Shown: positions 28,317 to 37,235, counted from the stretch's first letter. The stretch is 64,000 bases of DNA from Candidatus Methylomirabilota bacterium (GCA_035315345.1 DATFYA010000008.1:30970-94969), one strand, 5' to 3'. The notes: generated by a model not told the origin, from the sequence alone. Program-made: numbers and translations.

Positions 28317-29963
28317 ATGACGCCGGACGTCACCCGCTTGTCGCTGAGCCGCCGCGCGCTGCTCCAGGTGGGGGGCGCCGCCGCCCTCGCCGCCACGACC
28401 ACGCCGTGGCCGGCGTGGGGTCAGACCCCCAAGCGCGGGGGCACCCTGAGCGTGCGTCTCTGGGATCCGCCGCACTTCGATCCCCACCTGACCGTTTCGT
28501 ACAAGACCCACATCGCGTACTCCTTCACCCATAGCCGTCTCGTGAAGCACAAGGCCGGCCCCGCGGTGGTGCCCGGCACCTTCCCGATCGAGGGCGACCT
28601 GGCCGAGTCCTGGAGCCAGCCCAGCGAGAACACCTACGTGTTCAAGCTCCGCAAGGGCGTGCGCTGGCACAACAAGCCGCCGGTGGGCGGCCGGGAGCTG
28701 ACCGCCGAGGACGTCGTCTACACGATCGAGCGGTTCCGCACCGTCAAGGGCAACGCCAACGCCTACATGCTGGCGGCCCTCGAGCGCGTCGAGGCCCCCG
28801 ATCGGTACACCGTCAAATTCACGCTGAAGGAGCCGTACGCCTGGTTCCTCGACGTCCTGGCCAACCCGAACGCGGTCTGCATCGTGGCGAAGGAGTGCGT
28901 GGAGAAGTTCGGGGACCTGAAGAAGCCCGAAGCCACCGTGGGCACCGGCCCGTGGATGCTCGACAGCTACCGGCCCAACGTGGGGTACACCCTCGTGCGG
29001 AATCCGAGCTACTTCGTCACCGGTCTGCCGTACATGGAGCGGGTGGAAGCCTTCGTCGACGAGGACAACGCCTCGCGCATGGCCGCCTTCATCTCGGGCA
29101 AGTACGACCTCGGCTGGGAGTTCCCGGGCACCATCAACCGGGTCGACTGGGTGCAGATGACCGACCCGCTCAAGCAGCGCCGGCCCAAGCTCAAGACCGC
29201 GGAGTTTCCCTCCAACGTCATGACCCACCTCTACTTCCGAAACGACAAGCCGCCGTTCAACGACGTGCGCGTGCGGCGGGCGCTGTCGCTGGCCATCGAT
29301 CGCAAGGGCATCATCGACGCGGTCGCCGAAGGGGTCGGCGTGCTGAATCCGGCGGTGCCGGCCGCGCTCAAGGAGTGGTCCATCCCGGCCGAGCAGCTGG
29401 GAGAGGGCGCCCAGTATTTCAAGTACGATCCCGCCGCCGCGCGGAAGCTCCTGGCCGAGGCCGGCCACCCCAAGGGCTTTCCGGTCACCATCGACTTCAC
29501 CACGTACGGCTCCCAGGTGCTGATCGACACCTGTCAGCTCGTGCTCAAGAACCTCAAGGACGTGGGCATCGAGGCCAAGCTGAACACCAAGGAGTACGGG
29601 GCGTACATCTCCAGTACGTTCTACGGCAAGTACGAATCGATGGCCCTCGGCCCCCAGACCCCGTTCCTCGAGCCGGACAACTTCCTCTTCGGCCAGTACT
29701 ATCCCGGCGAGCTGAAGAACCACGGGTACATCAACGACGCGGTCCTCGCCGACCTGCTGGTACGGCAGCGCCGCACGCTCGACCCGGCCAAGCGGCGGGA
29801 GATCATCTTCGAAGCGCAGCGTCACATCGCCAAGCAGCAATACTACGTGCAGCTCTGGTCCGGCGTGTACGTGGCGGTCTGGGACGGAGCGCTCGTCAAC
29901 TACGGCCCGAATCTCGGATACGATTACGGCGGCCGGCTGATGGCCGCCTGGCTCGATCGCTAG
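28317..29963 (+). CDS. ABC transporter substrate-binding protein, family 5 (first of two)
   Basis: 548 aa from the ATG at 28317, with GGGAGGA 6 nt upstream. A twin-arginine-type signal (LSLSRRALLQVGG) ends at PAWGQT; the mature part starts PKRGGTLSVRLWDPPHFDPH and shows GDLAESWSQP, FKLRKGVRWHNKPP, TGPWMLDSY and RVRRALSLAIDRKGI. It is an Opp/Dpp-type binding protein. A paralogue with the same layout follows after 23 nt, then two permease genes. Substrate unknown. Confidence 0.92.
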   Translation: MTPDVTRLSLSRRALLQVGGAAALAATTTPWPAWGQTPKRGGTLSVRLWDPPHFDPHLTVSYKTHIAYSFTHSRLVKHKAGPAVVPGTFPIEGDLAESWSQPSENTYVFKLRKGVRWHNKPPVGGRELTAEDVVYTIERFRTVKGNANAYMLAALERVEAPDRYTVKFTLKEPYAWFLDVLANPNAVCIVAKECVEKFGDLKKPEATVGTGPWMLDSYRPNVGYTLVRNPSYFVTGLPYMERVEAFVDEDNASRMAAFISGKYDLGWEFPGTINRVDWVQMTDPLKQRRPKLKTAEFPSNVMTHLYFRNDKPPFNDVRVRRALSLAIDRKGIIDAVAEGVGVLNPAVPAALKEWSIPAEQLGEGAQYFKYDPAAARKLLAEAGHPKGFPVTIDFTTYGSQVLIDTCQLVLKNLKDVGIEAKLNTKEYGAYISSTFYGKYESMALGPQTPFLEPDNFLFGQYYPGELKNHGYINDAVLADLLVRQRRTLDPAKRREIIFEAQRHIAKQQYYVQLWSGVYVAVWDGALVNYGPNLGYDYGGRLMAAWLDR

Positions 29964-29986
29964 AAGCTCATCACCAGGAGGAATCC

Positions 29987-31630
29987 ATGCATCAGCTGCC
30001 TTCGTTGACCCGCCGCGAGCTCCTCAAGCTGGGAGGCGCAGGCCTCGCCCTCGGGGCGACCGCGGGTCTGGTGACCGCGGGGCCCGCGGACGCCCAGAGC
30101 CCGAAGCGGGGCGGCCGGTTCCGGCTGCGCTCGCACGTGCCTCCCGTGCACTTCGATCCGCACCTGACGCTGGCGTTCTCCACCATGATCCCGCTGTCGT
30201 TCGCCTACAGCCGGCTCGTCAAGGTCAAGGCCGGGTCGGCGGTGGGGCCGGGCACCCAGCCGGTGGAGGGCGACCTGGCCGAGTCGTGGGAGCGGCAGGG
30301 CGATACCGTCTACGTCTTCAAGCTGCGCCGAGGCGTGCGCTGGCACAACAAGGCGCCGCTGAACGGTCGCGAGCTGACCGCGGAGGACGTGCGCTATTCC
30401 TATGACCGCTTCCTCACCATCAAGGGCAACCCGAACAAGAGCATCCTCGAGATGGTGGACAAGGTCGAGGCCCCCGACAAGTACACCGTGAAGTTCACGC
30501 TGCGGGAGCCCAACGCGTGGTTCCTCGACCGGCTCGCCTCGACGTCGACGTGGGTCGTGGCCAAGGAGTGCGTGGATCAGTTCGGCGATCTCAAGAAGCC
30601 GGAGAGCGTGGTGGGCACCGGCCCGTGGATGCTCCGCAGCTACGAGCCGAGCGTGCGGATCACCTTCGACCGCAATCCGAGCTACTTCCTCCCCAACCTG
30701 CCCTACGTGGACGGGGTGGACATCACGATCTCCACCGACCCCGCGGCGGCCTTCGCCCAGTTCCTGTCCGGTGAGTTCGACTTCGGCCCCGAGTACGGCA
30801 TGGTCATCCGCCGCAGCGACCTCGACATCGCCCTCCGGCGCGTGAAGGGCCTGGGCATGAAGGACTACATCGTGGTGTTCGGCGGCTACACCGCGATGAA
30901 GCTCGACCAGGAGCCGTTCAAGGACGTGCGGGTGCGTCGCGCCTTCGCGATGGCCCAGGACTGGCGCGAGACGCTCGAGACCAACGCGTGGTCGCAGGGC
31001 AAGGGCGCCCCCAACGCGCTGATTCCCGCCGCGCTCAAGGAGTGGGCGATCCCGATCGACCAGCTGCCCCCGGAAGGCCGCAAGCTCTACGAGTTCGATC
31101 CGGCCGCGGCCAAGCGGCTCCTCGCCGAAGCGGGCCACCCGAACGGGCTCAAGGTCCCCATCGAGACCACCCCGGGCTACGGTCCGGACTGGATGGACGC
31201 GGTGCAGGTAGCGCTCCGCAACTGGAAGCAGGCCGGGATCGAGGGCGAGCTGAAGCTCAAGGAGTACGGCGCCTTCGTCTCGAGCGCGATCTTCGGCAAG
31301 TTCGAGAAGATGATCGTGACCCTGCGCGGCGGCACCACCGATCCCGACACCTACTTCACCCCGCTCCTGCCCGGCGAGCCGCTCAACTCCTCCGGGGTCA
31401 ACGATCCCAAGCTCACCGAGATGATCAAGGTGCAGCGACGGACCTTCGACGAGAAGAAACGGCGGGACATCGTCTACGACATCCAGCGCTACGCCTCCCA
31501 GCAGGTGTACTACGGCTTCGGGGCCTCGGTGAGTGCGGTGGGCGCCTGGATGCCCTACGTCAAGAACTTCGGCCCCAACATCGGCCACGACTACGGCGGC
31601 CGCCTCATGGTCGCCTGGCTCGACAAGTAA
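29987..31630 (+). CDS. ABC transporter substrate-binding protein, family 5 (second of two)
   Basis: 547 aa from the ATG at 29987, with AGGAGG 5 nt upstream. Twin-arginine-type signal LTRRELLKLGGAG, then SPKRGGRFRLRSHVPPVHFD, VEGDLAESWERQG, FKLRRGVRWHNKAPLNG, GTGPWMLRSYEPS and DVRVRRAFAMAQDW. It is a clear paralogue of the preceding gene (same blocks throughout), so a tandem duplication produced two receptors for one permease. A hairpin and a 45-bp triple repeat separate it from the permease genes. Confidence 0.92.
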   Translation: MHQLPSLTRRELLKLGGAGLALGATAGLVTAGPADAQSPKRGGRFRLRSHVPPVHFDPHLTLAFSTMIPLSFAYSRLVKVKAGSAVGPGTQPVEGDLAESWERQGDTVYVFKLRRGVRWHNKAPLNGRELTAEDVRYSYDRFLTIKGNPNKSILEMVDKVEAPDKYTVKFTLREPNAWFLDRLASTSTWVVAKECVDQFGDLKKPESVVGTGPWMLRSYEPSVRITFDRNPSYFLPNLPYVDGVDITISTDPAAAFAQFLSGEFDFGPEYGMVIRRSDLDIALRRVKGLGMKDYIVVFGGYTAMKLDQEPFKDVRVRRAFAMAQDWRETLETNAWSQGKGAPNALIPAALKEWAIPIDQLPPEGRKLYEFDPAAAKRLLAEAGHPNGLKVPIETTPGYGPDWMDAVQVALRNWKQAGIEGELKLKEYGAFVSSAIFGKFEKMIVTLRGGTTDPDTYFTPLLPGEPLNSSGVNDPKLTEMIKVQRRTFDEKKRRDIVYDIQRYASQQVYYGFGASVSAVGAWMPYVKNFGPNIGHDYGGRLMVAWLDK

Positions 31631-31669
31631 CCGCGGACCGCTCAGAACAATGCGAAGCCACAACATATA

Positions 31670-31689
31670 GGTCGTCGCTTGCGACGACC
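31670..31689. terminator. Perfect hairpin downstream of the second binding protein
   Basis: GGTCGTCGC (31670-31678) and GCGACGACC (31681-31689) form a 9-bp palindrome with a two-base centre, 40 nt after the stop. No U-tract follows. It may dampen expression of the permease genes relative to the binding proteins. Confidence 0.4.
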
Positions 31690-31692
31690 GTA

Positions 31693-31827
31693 CAATCAAA
31701 TAAGAGCGGGTCGCCTAATCTCGCGGATGGCTCGGCCCAATCAAATAATAGGGGGACGCCCCATCTCGCGGATCGCCGGGCCCACTGAACCAATAGCGGG
31801 CCGTCCCATCTAGCGGACCGCCCGGAC
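31693..31827. repeat. Three degenerate direct repeats with an exact 45-bp period
   Basis: Units begin at 31693, 31738 and 31783. Units 1 and 2 share CAATCAAATAA; all three share a core close to ATCTCGCGGAT, itself nearly palindromic. No spacer separates the units, so this is not a CRISPR array. It ends 6 nt before the permease start codon. It may be a multi-site operator or an mRNA element. Confidence 0.75.
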
Positions 31828-31833
31828 CTCCCC

Positions 31834-32775
31834 GTGAAGCGCTACGTCCTGCGTCGCTTGCTGGTGGCGATCCCGTCGCTGCTGATCGCCTCCCTCATCG
31901 TGTTCAGCCTCCCGCGCCTGCTCCCGGGCGACGTCGTGCAGCTCATGCTCGAGGAGAAGGCGTATGGCAAGGACCTCGATGACCTCCGCGAGAAGCTCGG
32001 GCTGAACCGCCCCATGTACATCCAGTACGTGGAGTGGCTCGGCCAGGTCTCGCGGGGCAATCTCGGCGAGTCGCTCTGGACCCGGCGGCCGGTGCTGGAA
32101 GAGCTGACCCGCCGCCTGCCCATCAGCCTCGAGCTGGGCGTGCTGGCCCTGATCTTCGCGGTGATCATCGCGGTCCCCATCGGCGTGCTCGCGGCCATCC
32201 GCCAGGACACCCTGGCCGACTACGCGATGCGCAGCATGGCCATCCTCGGGCTCTCGGTGCCCGGCTTCTGGATCGCCACCCTCGCAGTGCTGCTCCCCGC
32301 CATCTGGTGGGGCTGGAGCCCGCCGATCCAGTTCACCGCGTTCTCGGCGGATCCGTGGGCCCACTTCGCGCAGTTCCTCCTCCCCGCCTTCATCCTCGGC
32401 ATCGCCTCCGCCGCCGCGATCATGCGGCTCACCCGCGGGACGCTTCTCGAGGTGCTCCGCCAGGACTACGTGCGCACCGCGTGGTCCAAGGGGCTGCGCG
32501 AGCGGGTGGTCGTGCTCAAGCACAGCCTCAAGAACGCGCTGATCCCGGTGATCACCGTGCTCGGCATCCAGGTGGCCCAGATCCTGGGCGGCACCGTGAT
32601 CTTCGAGAGCATCTTCGGGTTGCCCGGCATGGGCCGGTTCCTCTTCGATGCGATCAACCAGCGCGACTACCCGGTGATCCAGGGCGTGAACCTGCTGATC
32701 GTGAGCGTGGTCGTGCTGATGAACCTGATCGTGGACGCCTTCTACGCGCTCCTCGACCCGCGCATTCGGTACTAG
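31834..32775 (+). CDS. Peptide-type ABC transporter permease (DppB/OppB-like)
   Basis: 313-aa inner-membrane permease from a GTG at 31834. It starts with the family hallmark MKRYVLRRLLVAIPSLL, followed by the extracytoplasmic segment DDLREKLGLNRPMYIQYVEW and the EAA-type loop YVRTAWSKGLRERVVVLKHS (ATPase contact), then GTVIFESIFGLPGMGRFL. Six membrane helices are expected. The start codon is preceded by CCTCCCC and not by a purine-rich site, so translation may depend on the upstream repeats or coupling. Partner permease follows; no OppD/OppF ATPase is encoded nearby. Confidence 0.92.
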   Translation: MKRYVLRRLLVAIPSLLIASLIVFSLPRLLPGDVVQLMLEEKAYGKDLDDLREKLGLNRPMYIQYVEWLGQVSRGNLGESLWTRRPVLEELTRRLPISLELGVLALIFAVIIAVPIGVLAAIRQDTLADYAMRSMAILGLSVPGFWIATLAVLLPAIWWGWSPPIQFTAFSADPWAHFAQFLLPAFILGIASAAAIMRLTRGTLLEVLRQDYVRTAWSKGLRERVVVLKHSLKNALIPVITVLGIQVAQILGGTVIFESIFGLPGMGRFLFDAINQRDYPVIQGVNLLIVSVVVLMNLIVDAFYALLDPRIRY

Positions 32776-32866
32776 CGCCCTGCCCACTCACGACGCGTCC
32801 GCCCTGAGGGCCAAGAGCTCCGGAACCGCCGACCAGGCCACCGCGGTCGCCGCCACCGACCTGCGC

Positions 32867-33748
32867 ATGCCTGCCGCCCGCCGTGCCGGCCGGCTCGCGG
32901 GCCTCTGGCAGTTCGTCCGCGGCAAGCCGCTCGGCGCGCTGGGGGCGCTGATCGTCGTCCTGCTCCTGACCATGGCGATCTTCGCGCCGTGGGTCGCGCC
33001 GTACCGCTACGACGAGACGATTCCGGGCGCGCGCATGAAGGCGCCGGGCGCGCAGTTCTGGATGGGCACCGACAACCTGGGCCGGGACGTCTACAGCCGC
33101 GTGGTGTACGGCGCGGCGGTGTCGGTGACGGTGGGGTTCGGAGCGGTGCTGCTCGCCAACGTCCTCGCCGCCCTGGTCGGAATCACCAGCGGCTACTTCG
33201 GCGGCCCCTACGACATCTGCGTGCAGCGGGTGGTGGACGCCTGGCAATCGTTCCCGTTCCTCGTGGTCATCCTCTCGATGATGGCTGTCCTCGGTCCCGG
33301 GCTGCTGAACCTCATCCTGGCCCTGGGCGTGCTGGGCGCCGCCGCCGGCTCGCGGGTGATCCGCGGGGCCACCATCAGCGTGATGCAGAACACCTACGTG
33401 GAGGCGGCGCGCGCGCTCGGAGCCGGGCACCTGCGCATCATGCTCCGCTACGTGCTGCCCAACGTGGCCGCGACCATCATCATCCTGGCCACCATCGGCC
33501 TGGGCGCGGCCATCCTCGCCGAATCCGCGCTCTCCTTCCTGGGCTTCGGCGTGCCCCCGCCCTACCCGTCCTGGGGCGCCATGCTCTCCGGCTCCGGCCG
33601 CTCGTTCATGTACCGGGCGCCCTGGATGGCCATCTGGCCGGGCGCGGCCATCTCGCTGGCCGTCTTCGGCTTCAACATGCTGGGCGACGCGCTCCGCGAC
33701 GTGCTCGATCCGCGGCTGCGGGGCGGAGGCGGTCGACCGGTCAGCTAG
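32867..33748 (+). CDS. Peptide-type ABC transporter permease (DppC/OppC-like)
   Basis: 293 aa from the ATG at 32867. The frame is open upstream to a CTG at 32780, but those codons look non-conserved. DppC features are FAPWVAPYRYDET, the hallmark GTDNLGRDVYSRVVYGA, the EAA-type loop YVEAARALGAGHLRIMLRYV, LAESALSFLGFGVPPP and SWGAMLSG. It pairs with the preceding permease. No ATPase gene of the system follows; instead a terminator-like hairpin comes 9 nt after the stop. Confidence 0.92.
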   Translation: MPAARRAGRLAGLWQFVRGKPLGALGALIVVLLLTMAIFAPWVAPYRYDETIPGARMKAPGAQFWMGTDNLGRDVYSRVVYGAAVSVTVGFGAVLLANVLAALVGITSGYFGGPYDICVQRVVDAWQSFPFLVVILSMMAVLGPGLLNLILALGVLGAAAGSRVIRGATISVMQNTYVEAARALGAGHLRIMLRYVLPNVAATIIILATIGLGAAILAESALSFLGFGVPPPYPSWGAMLSGSGRSFMYRAPWMAIWPGAAISLAVFGFNMLGDALRDVLDPRLRGGGGRPVS

Positions 33749-33757
33749 AAAGACGGC

Positions 33758-33787
33758 GGGGGCAGCGCGGTGATCGGCGCTGCCCCC
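33758..33787 (+). terminator. Terminator-like hairpin after the DppC-like gene
   Basis: 11-bp perfect stem GGGGGCAGCGC (33758-33768) with GCGCTGCCCCC (33777-33787), 8-nt loop. No U-tract, but its position after the last gene of the operon and before a convergent gene supports a termination role. Confidence 0.5.
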
Positions 33788-33808
33788 GGGCTGCTTGAAA
33801 GACCCCCG

Positions 33809-33843
33809 CCCCTCACCCTGCCCTCTCCCCTGAGGGGAGAGGG
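33809..33843. repeat. REP-like palindrome, copy 2
   Basis: Same CCCCTCACCCTG lead and CCCTCTCCCC/GGGGAGAGGG stem (33821-33830 with 33834-33843) as copy 1 near 25.2 kb. Here it lies between convergent genes, the usual place for such dispersed palindromes. Confidence 0.6.
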
Positions 33844-33864
33844 AGATGAGGTGGAGGGGCTGGG

Positions 33865-35160
33865 CTAGGCGAACTTGGCGTAGATCGCCTTGATCTTCTC
33901 CTCGCCCCACTTGATCGTCTGCTCCAGATCCATCTTGTCGGTGGCGAACTGGGCGATCGCGTCCACCATCACGAACTGCTGGTAGACCTCGTCGGCGGCC
34001 GGGGTGAGCGGCCCCGGATAGCCGGTGGTGAAGTGATACTCGGCATCCTGCTCCAGCGGCTTCAGCTTGGGATCCTCGCTGATCACCGGGAACGGCGGCT
34101 TGGCGTAGCTGTTCAGGAACGGCATGTTGTAGCCGGTGCTGGCCTTGGCCGCGTCGCGGTAGCTGTCCACCAGCGCTTCGAGAAACGCCTTGGCCCCGTC
34201 CTGGTTCTTGCTGAACTTGGTGACGCCGTAGGCGCGACAGTTGGCGAACGACCGCCGGGTCGCCGGGCCCTTGGGCGAGAGCGAGACGAAGATCTTGTCG
34301 GCCAGCTCCTTGTTCGAGCCCTCGATCGTGCGGTAGGCGCTGATCGGGTTGTGGATCCAGGAGCCGCGCCCGGAGGCCAGGAACCGGTTGTTGGAGGCGT
34401 CGTCCCACGCGAGCACCTCGGGGGTCATCGCGTCCTTGTAGAGCGCCTTCTCGAACTTGAGCGCCTCGCGCACTTCCTTGGAGTTGTAGGTGATGGTCTT
34501 GCCGTCCTTGGCCACCTCGGATCCGCCGTGGGACCACATGATGGCGCGCCAGGACGCGCGGGAGTCGTCGTGGTGGGCGAGGCCGATGCCGACCGGGAAG
34601 CCCTTGGCCTTGAGCTTCATGCCGCCCTTGTGCAGGTCTTCCCACGTGTCGGGGCCGTTGGGCATCCCGATCTCGGTCCACAGGTCCTTCCGGTAGAGAC
34701 CCGGGAAGTCGATGAAGAAGTCGGGGACCGCGTGGAACTTCCCGTCCGAGCGCACCTTGCAGTAGTTCTCGGCCAGCGGCGTCCAGCCGCCGTGCTTCTT
34801 GGCGAGCTTGTCGGTGGTGTCCTGGACGTCCAGCAGCGCGGAGGCCCACTTCTCGGTGCCGGTGCCCACGAGCTGGACGATGTCGTGACCGGACTGGGTG
34901 GCGATCTCGGCCGCGATCTTGGCCGGGATCTGCAGGTGCGGGACGTGGTCGATGGTGACCTTCACCCCGCTCTTGCTGGACCACTGCTCCGCGAACGCGT
35001 CGAACCACTTGTCGTAGGCGGGCACGAAGTGAGTCCAGGCGAGCACCCGGACCTCCTTCGCCTGCGCCCACGCCGGGCGGATCCACACGTGCGGGAAGGC
35101 GGAGGCGGCGGTCACACCCGCCGCGGTTTCGAGGAACTGCCGACGCGAGACCTTGGTCAT
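33865..35160 (-). CDS. Sugar-type ABC transporter substrate-binding protein (family 1)
   Basis: 431 aa from the ATG at 35160: AGGAGG lies 9 nt upstream, whereas it directly abuts the alternative ATG at 35169. Twin-arginine signal VSRRQFLETAAG, cleavage near RPAWAQA. The mature protein begins KEVRVLAWTHFVPAYDKWFD and has the family-1 features LVDVQDTTDKLAKK-like linker, WDDASNNRFLASGRGSWIHN and a C-terminal GEEKIKAIYAKFA. Third gene of a minus-strand operon after its two permeases, 31 nt behind. Close relative of the binding protein at 54393. Confidence 0.92.
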   Translation of the reverse strand: MTKVSRRQFLETAAGVTAASAFPHVWIRPAWAQAKEVRVLAWTHFVPAYDKWFDAFAEQWSSKSGVKVTIDHVPHLQIPAKIAAEIATQSGHDIVQLVGTGTEKWASALLDVQDTTDKLAKKHGGWTPLAENYCKVRSDGKFHAVPDFFIDFPGLYRKDLWTEIGMPNGPDTWEDLHKGGMKLKAKGFPVGIGLAHHDDSRASWRAIMWSHGGSEVAKDGKTITYNSKEVREALKFEKALYKDAMTPEVLAWDDASNNRFLASGRGSWIHNPISAYRTIEGSNKELADKIFVSLSPKGPATRRSFANCRAYGVTKFSKNQDGAKAFLEALVDSYRDAAKASTGYNMPFLNSYAKPPFPVISEDPKLKPLEQDAEYHFTTGYPGPLTPAADEVYQQFVMVDAIAQFATDKMDLEQTIKWGEEKIKAIYAKFA

Positions 35161-35191
35161 TGCGGTCATCCTCCTGGAGAGAGTTCTCGGA

Positions 35192-36043
35192 TCACTTCAG
35201 GGCACCTGCGGTGAGGCCGTGAATGAAATGGTCGAGGCTGAACGCGTACACGACGGCCACCGGGATCGCCCCGATCAGCGCTCCCGCCATGAGCGAGCCC
35301 CAGTAGAAGACGTCGCCGCGGATGAGATCGCTGGTGACCCCGTAGGAGATCGTCTTGTTCGCCGAGCTCGAGATGAAGGTCAGCGCGTAGATGAACTCCT
35401 GGTAGGTGAGCGTGAACGCGAAGATGCCGGCGGTGATGATGCCGGGCACGATGACCGGGACGATGATCATGCGGAAGGCCTGGAAGCGCGTGCATCCGTC
35501 GATCTGTGCGCTCTCCTCGATCTCCCTCGGCACCGTCCGCACGAAGCCCATCAAGAGCCAGGTGCAGAACGGCAGGGTGAAGGAGGGATAGACGATGACC
35601 AGCGCCCACACCGAGTCGGTGAACCCGAGACCGCGCACCACCTGCGACAGCGGGATGAACAGCAGGGTGGACGGGATCAGGTAGGAGAGAAACATGGCGG
35701 TGGACAGCGGCTGGGCCCCGGGGAACTTCATCCGGGCCAGCGCGTAGGCCGCGGGCAGCGCGAGCAGGAGGGTGATGAACACCACGAGCACGCCGATCAT
35801 CAGGCTGTTCTTCAGCCAGAGCGGGAACAGGGTGCCCTCGAGCAGGAGCTTGACGTGCTCGAGGGTGGGCGGCTCCTTGAACCAGAACGGCGCGGTCTCC
35901 AGGTTGTAGAGATCCCGGTCGCGCTTGAAGGCGGTGATGACCATCCAGTAGAACGGGAAGAGCACCACGAACAGGTACGGGGAGAGCGGGAGGTAGGGGC
36001 CGTAGTCGCGCTTGAGCCGTCGCCAGAAGCGTCGGGCGTCCAT
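35192..36043 (-). CDS. Sugar-type ABC transporter permease, MalG-like (CUT1)
   Basis: 283-aa permease with six predicted helices. LFPFYWMVITAFKRDRDLYN (signal-anchor-like first helix and family loop), LPAAYALARMKFPG, TLPFCTWLLMGF, the EAA-type loop EIEESAQIDGCTRFQAFRMI and the C-terminal YYFIHGLT-like end (FSLDHFIHGLTAGALK). Starts 4 nt after the MalF-like gene. Needs a MalK-type ATPase; none is in this operon. Confidence 0.92.
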   Translation of the reverse strand: MDARRFWRRLKRDYGPYLPLSPYLFVVLFPFYWMVITAFKRDRDLYNLETAPFWFKEPPTLEHVKLLLEGTLFPLWLKNSLMIGVLVVFITLLLALPAAYALARMKFPGAQPLSTAMFLSYLIPSTLLFIPLSQVVRGLGFTDSVWALVIVYPSFTLPFCTWLLMGFVRTVPREIEESAQIDGCTRFQAFRMIIVPVIVPGIITAGIFAFTLTYQEFIYALTFISSSANKTISYGVTSDLIRGDVFYWGSLMAGALIGAIPVAVVYAFSLDHFIHGLTAGALK

Positions 36044-36047
36044 GCCC

Positions 36048-36989
36048 TCAGTCCTTCCGCAAGAACCGTAGCATGAGGATGACGATCAGGGCGAGGAACG
36101 GGAAGATGAACAGGGTGATGGCCGCTCCCATACCGAGGTCACCCGCGTTGATGCCGATGTTGTAGGCGTAGGTGCCGAACACGTGCGTGGTGTTGTAGGG
36201 TCCGCCCTGGGTCAAGAGCCACACCGCCGAGAAGTCGGTGAACGAGAAGACCACCGAGTAGAGCAGACCCACCAGCAAGATCGGCCGCACGATGGGCACC
36301 ACCACGTAGTGGAAGCGGCGCAAGGGGCCGGCCCCGTCGATCTTCGCCGCCTCGATCACCTCTTGCGGGACCGCGGTGAGGCCGGCGAGCAGGATGACCG
36401 CGGAGAACGGGAAGCCGCGCCAGACGTTCATGATGATGACCGACCACATCGCGAGGCCGGGCTCGCCCAGCCATTGCCACGGGTACTCGATGATGTGGGC
36501 ACGCATCAGCATCCAGTTGATGACGCTGTAGAGCGAGTCGAACATCCACTTCCAGGCCAGCGACGAGAGCGCGATCGGGATGACGAAGGGGATCAGGATG
36601 ATGCCCTGCACGATGCGCTTGCCCTTGAACGAGCGGTTCAGGGCGAAGGCCAGCGGCAGCCCGATCACCAGCCGGATCGCCTCGGAACCCAGGGTGAAGA
36701 CGAAGGAGTTGCGCACCGTCTGCCAGAACACCGGATCCGCGAACAAGCGCGTGTAGTTCTGGGCGCCGACAAAGTGCGACTCGGGCGACCCGACCCGGGC
36801 GCTCGAGACCGAGAGGTAGATCGACATGAAGAACGGGTAGGCGATGAAGAACGCCAGATAGAGGAAGGCGGGAGCGATCCACACGAAGCCCTGTACCGCC
36901 TCGCGCCCGAACCAGCTGCCGCGGATGGCGGCCGGACGCGCGGCGACCCCGGTGGTGGTCGCCCCGATGAGCTCTCGTCCGTTACTCAC
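36048..36989 (-). CDS. Sugar-type ABC transporter permease, MalF-like (CUT1)
   Basis: 313 aa from a GTG at 36989; the open frame continues to 37148 but the extra residues are low-complexity and unlike the family. Features are WIAPAFLYLAFFIAYPFFMS, FVGAQNYTRLFADPVFWQTV, LIPFVIPIALSSLAWKWMFD, the EAA-type loop VIEAAKIDGAGPLRRFHYVV and TQGGPYNTTHVF. First gene of the operon MalF-MalG-binding protein, 146 nt downstream of a near-consensus promoter. No clear ribosome site, so the start is moderately certain. Confidence 0.88.
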   Translation of the reverse strand: MSNGRELIGATTTGVAARPAAIRGSWFGREAVQGFVWIAPAFLYLAFFIAYPFFMSIYLSVSSARVGSPESHFVGAQNYTRLFADPVFWQTVRNSFVFTLGSEAIRLVIGLPLAFALNRSFKGKRIVQGIILIPFVIPIALSSLAWKWMFDSLYSVINWMLMRAHIIEYPWQWLGEPGLAMWSVIIMNVWRGFPFSAVILLAGLTAVPQEVIEAAKIDGAGPLRRFHYVVVPIVRPILLVGLLYSVVFSFTDFSAVWLLTQGGPYNTTHVFGTYAYNIGINAGDLGMGAAITLFIFPFLALIVILMLRFLRKD

Positions 36990-37134
36990 GCGACACCGTC
37001 GCGGCCGCCCCGAGGCGGCGGGTGACGCAATGCGCCCAACCCAGTCTTCAAGATCCCCTTTCTCTCCATCGAGATGGGCCGGACCTGCGAGGCAAGCTTG
37101 CGGTACTCGCGGACCGACACTGCGAGGTTGACGC

Positions 37135-37164
37135 GTTATACCATCCACCCTCGGGACCTGTCAA
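37135..37164 (-). promoter_or_regulatory. Putative strong promoter of the minus-strand sugar transporter operon
   Basis: Minus strand TTGACA (37164-37159), 18 nt, TATAAC (37140-37135), among the best matches in the window. The leader would be about 140 nt long, which leaves room for regulation; no clear structured element was recognised in it. Confidence 0.65.
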
Positions 37165-37208
37165 CTTCACGGCCTCTCCAGGGTACAACCGATGCCGGCG
37201 GCCGCGGG

Positions 37209-37235
37209 TTGCACAAGGATTTTTTCTGGTAGGGT
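37209..37235 (+). promoter_or_regulatory. Possible kdsB promoter
   Basis: TTGCAC (37209-37214), 15 nt, TAGGGT (37230-37235), only 7 nt before the GTG start. The short spacer lowers confidence; the TAGGGT box close to the start resembles leaderless promoters of other phyla. Confidence 0.3.

Noticed and set aside
31693..31827. CRISPR or integron attC array
   Set aside because: The units are directly joined without variable spacers, are degenerate, and no cas or integrase gene is near.
37128..37133. TTGACG on the plus strand as a kdsB promoter -35
   Set aside because: No acceptable -10 box lies 16-19 nt downstream, and the site overlaps the stronger minus-strand promoter.
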